Shown here piece by piece: positions 62,401-64,000 of a stretch of 64,000 nt of DNA. Source of the stretch: Paludibacteraceae bacterium (GTDB lineage Bacteria > Bacteroidota > Bacteroidia > Bacteroidales > Paludibacteraceae). Positions within the stretch are counted from its first letter, which is position 1; each line of letters starts with the position of its first letter. The notes beneath the pieces are model-generated. The model was not told the DNA's origin and made no database searches. It was given only the letters and a program-made list of their open reading frames with translations. The stretch spans positions 1 through 64,000 of the forward strand of contig JAKSLB010000002.1 in assembly GCA_024401435.1 (NCBI GenBank), in the 5' to 3' direction. Both the position numbers and the translations under genes were made by a program.

Positions 62401-64000
62401 TGCCAGGTCGTGACGTAGATAACGTTGAAATTCGTGATACACTTCCTAAGGGTTTAAAATTTGGTGAATTTGTTAATGAGTGTCCGTTGAGCGACCCTGA
62501 ATTCGGTGGTAAATGGGAAGTAAAACAAACTGATGATGACCGCGACATTATCGTTTGGTCTATTCCTAAATTGCAAGTGAAACAGAAAGGTTCTATTATT
62601 TATACTGCAACTGCATCATTCCCTTCTGGAAATGTTTGTGAAACCCCTGATGAGGATATCTTGAACTATGCTTGGATTTCGGGTGATAAAAATTCACCTT
62701 TTTCTGATACTGCATTAATAACCGTTACTTGTGCCAAAGTTCCTGAACCGATTAAACCGACTACCTTAACTAAAGTGGCTGATAAGGAATCATACGAAGT
62801 AGGTGATGATATCGAGTATACGATTGGTTATAAGCAAACTCATGGTGCTATCTTCGATGATGCTGCGAGTGTTTCTTCGAATTGGAACTTGTCTGGTGGT
62901 GCATCCATATCGGCTGGCAAAATAAGTATATCTTCTGGTAAAAAAGCAGAATTCAAAAATATTGCTAATAATATCTACATTGAAACACAATGGACGGTTG
63001 CTGATGATCAAGAAACTGCTATTTATTTTCGTGATGATATAAAATTAGTTTTTAAAAATGAATATTCTGGATTGTCTGTTACTTGTTACGATGGCAGTAA
63101 AAAGGTCGATTCAAAAATTATCGCAAAAGCTAAAAGTCCATCAAAATTATGTGTCAAGTTACAAGATGATATTTTGGGTGTTTGGTTAAATAAGGATACT
63201 GCTACTTCTGCTTCTGTATCGTTTGAACAATTGACAAAAAAAGATGGTCATTTTGGCTTCGAAGGTGTCGCATGGGGTGATTTTTCTTATTCTAACATCC
63301 ATATTCATACTGACTATGCTTACGACTTATCTATCATTGATCGTATACCAGCGGAAGTGGAATATGGCTCTGCTTCTGGTGATGGTGTTGCTAATTATTA
63401 TAAAGGCACAGAAGGAGATTCTATCGTATGGACAAATATTGCTTCTAATCCTATTGCTTTTGGCGATTCGTTTACTGTCTCATGGAAGGGAAAAGTCAAG
63501 GAGTGTGCAGAATCTATTATCAACATCGCTTACGCTAAACTATTGGGCCATGATGATAATGAGATTATGGCGCAAGCTGTCAGCGGGTGTGGTGCATCAT
63601 GCAATCTTACAAGCCTGACTTTGACAGCAGACGAGGACGAAACTTGCAATGATTCAATTGTCTTGCACGCAAATGCAAAATCGTCTGGTAATTACGTTTA
63701 CGAGTTTTTCCAAGATGGTACTAAGGTCGGCTCTACAACGAAAGTTGACACATTCGTGGCAAAAATTTCAGGTAACTATACGGTAAAGGTAACCGACCCT
63801 TCGGATGCAACATGTACATTGACGAGCGATCCTACTACCATTGTCATTAAAGAACGTCCTACGGGGGATGACTATCCAATCGGTCTCTTCTGCGAGGGTG
63901 TCAGTTCGGCAAATAATTCAATCTATCAAAATGCGATAACTGCTCTCGCTCAGAAGGAAAGTGATGGTTGCACCATCTCATGGTATAATGCAGCTGGACA
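59478..64000 (+). CDS. Secreted GH8-like paralogue with long Ig-like tail (partial at the window edge)
   Basis: The frame runs off the window after 1,507 residues with no stop; an ATG at 59466 would add four residues. The signal peptide ends near SIYS, followed by VEVHINSGNPAFPFPQFLEY, almost the same as in the upstream paralogue. E112 in CTESQGYALLAAAYMA and the block AADGDVDVALALYAAYKQWG are kept, and CPWRTISNYMWHGN again has Asn where GH8 usually has the base Asp. The DUF11-like and VEEYDGYVWRRILGN regions are shared with the paralogue. An extra 500 or more residues of repeated beta domains follow (from about 62700), ending in PKD-like sequence such as GNYTVKVTDPS. The C-terminal sorting signal, if any, is outside the window. 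Confidence 0.85.
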   Translation, partial: MNIKKAIRRSFALLFVIISSVTSIYSVEVHINSGNPAFPFPQFLEYTYGDFHRLGNLGTKNAEGVVHAEMEQEVRDAYQIHANEFAYTGEEYKGIKYICTPDVPGGYYGCTESQGYALLAAAYMADQVTFNGYWFWVHDYKRNRSRRYNDGTPISPSYVYGMFTINDGQSGDSAADGDVDVALALYAAYKQWGEFMKDQNGNIVTDFQGNPISYKKEMVEVIRGLVTLCARKFKLEGDVKLVQSGVIGLDGYMNGGNTWTELTDWCTGSSPMSVDYDLPVYAFDGETVTNEVLPAGTPISKDVNPGPAKQHIDYYAPAYFREFWELFEEIAQEENIPLFDIEQFKRAEASSDWLIGNLISKSSKSVPVAGWVEMVSDGNFTFSNFNEGEDYRCPWRTISNYMWHGNPNTTWNPKTHKVESGTNTFEYDAAVRMSNFLENPIGWATGECMVYGDPKIPYSGPSTLEWCYNPNTGESTEPETHFMVINWLNGMGSFSAVSAQNYELMGSLYRQCAIDWDFGTDPGDFYLTSVPHYMHGWARHLGLMVTSGNYHAPSQMNPMANMKIYRSIEDSVTYCYTGDQLKYVLDYRNYGSLDAKDVKIVENVPEHFVFVEASNGGVYDKASHTVTWNIGTVSGFKSDDNSGVELNFNSGNLAKTVGQVWYKVKVGDNASGRYCTTAEITCSNGLGWVSNEYPNFKTSTMQRNCVDVVPRSLIISKDVDRRKVNDGNMATFTIKFENSSDAGWIDGGRPRVNVSFANGLDGSRIQLMARLWNDAVEPYINYGNYRISYYLYDASINCYTGDGDCTSGWGIGNEIYEGNKMLGSDEGVVVTHENIVEGSDAFGKWNQRMCIQFAPLLVTTTMHLARFFGGDGGRVHKGGTSPMRAVWALYPSNYGSVNWEDDWSWSASYNSAKDGLFYPITPSWQKLDENGKSIEEPVTKWLTCGCTESEKTVPNILVEEYDGYVWRRILGNGPMPGRDVDNVEIRDTLPKGLKFGEFVNECPLSDPEFGGKWEVKQTDDDRDIIVWSIPKLQVKQKGSIIYTATASFPSGNVCETPDEDILNYAWISGDKNSPFSDTALITVTCAKVPEPIKPTTLTKVADKESYEVGDDIEYTIGYKQTHGAIFDDAASVSSNWNLSGGASISAGKISISSGKKAEFKNIANNIYIETQWTVADDQETAIYFRDDIKLVFKNEYSGLSVTCYDGSKKVDSKIIAKAKSPSKLCVKLQDDILGVWLNKDTATSASVSFEQLTKKDGHFGFEGVAWGDFSYSNIHIHTDYAYDLSIIDRIPAEVEYGSASGDGVANYYKGTEGDSIVWTNIASNPIAFGDSFTVSWKGKVKECAESIINIAYAKLLGHDDNEIMAQAVSGCGASCNLTSLTLTADEDETCNDSIVLHANAKSSGNYVYEFFQDGTKVGSTTKVDTFVAKISGNYTVKVTDPSDATCTLTSDPTTIVIKERPTGDDYPIGLFCEGVSSANNSIYQNAITALAQKESDGCTISWYNAAG

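Noticed and set aside
1-64000. Prophage, integrative element or toxin-antitoxin module
   Set aside because: No integrase, phage structural gene or typical toxin/antitoxin pair is visible. The only mobility-type gene is the RAYT.

Overview
The window looks like the chromosome of an AT-rich member of the Bacteroidales (phylum Bacteroidota). The evidence is type IX secretion system (T9SS) sorting domains on very large secreted proteins, Bacteroidota-type promoters (TTG, about 19 bases, TAnnTTTG) in front of several genes, and families typical of the group: a DUF4954 protein, animal-type glutaminyl cyclase, TupA-like ATP-grasp and FecE-like ATPases. The genus cannot be told from the sequence alone.

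Layout. 1-1600: a REP-associated tyrosine transposase (RAYT) gene sits between two arrays of short palindromes (REP-like elements) that share a nearly identical spacer of about 102 bases. More copies of the palindrome lie at 7206-7280. 1600-8005, minus strand: hflX, a DUF4954 protein, a small membrane protein and a phosphodiesterase form one overlapping operon; recA and a TtcA-like tRNA thiolase flank it. 8161-33144, minus strand: one gene of 24,984 bases encodes an 8,327-residue secreted protein. It has a signal peptide, an N-terminal domain interrupted by cysteine-rich inserts, a very long run of Ig/PKD-like domains and a gliding-motility-type (type B) T9SS C-terminal domain. 33443-33515: tRNA-Glu(CUC).

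33725-44986, plus strand: a glutaminyl cyclase lipoprotein is followed directly by a ten-gene surface polysaccharide locus (flippase, CapA-like protein, ATP-grasp protein, polymerase, several glycosyltransferases, an acyltransferase-like protein and the initiating sugar-phosphate transferase). 45083-52033: housekeeping genes (rsmG, pcm, an orphan ABC ATPase, asnS, argS, HU) and small proteins of unknown role. 52361-64000, plus strand: two tandem rhomboid proteases, a TonB-dependent receptor, and two tandem paralogous secreted family-8 glycoside hydrolases, the second cut by the window edge.

How the parts may fit together (inference): much of the window serves the cell surface. The giant protein and the first hydrolase carry T9SS signals. 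The predicted mature N-termini of the giant protein and the TonB receptor begin with Gln, which is the substrate of the glutaminyl cyclase encoded just upstream of the giant gene. The polysaccharide locus could make the glycan that decorates the cell. The most unusual items are the RAYT/REP island, the three-domain higher-order repeat of the giant protein, and its cysteine-rich inserts.
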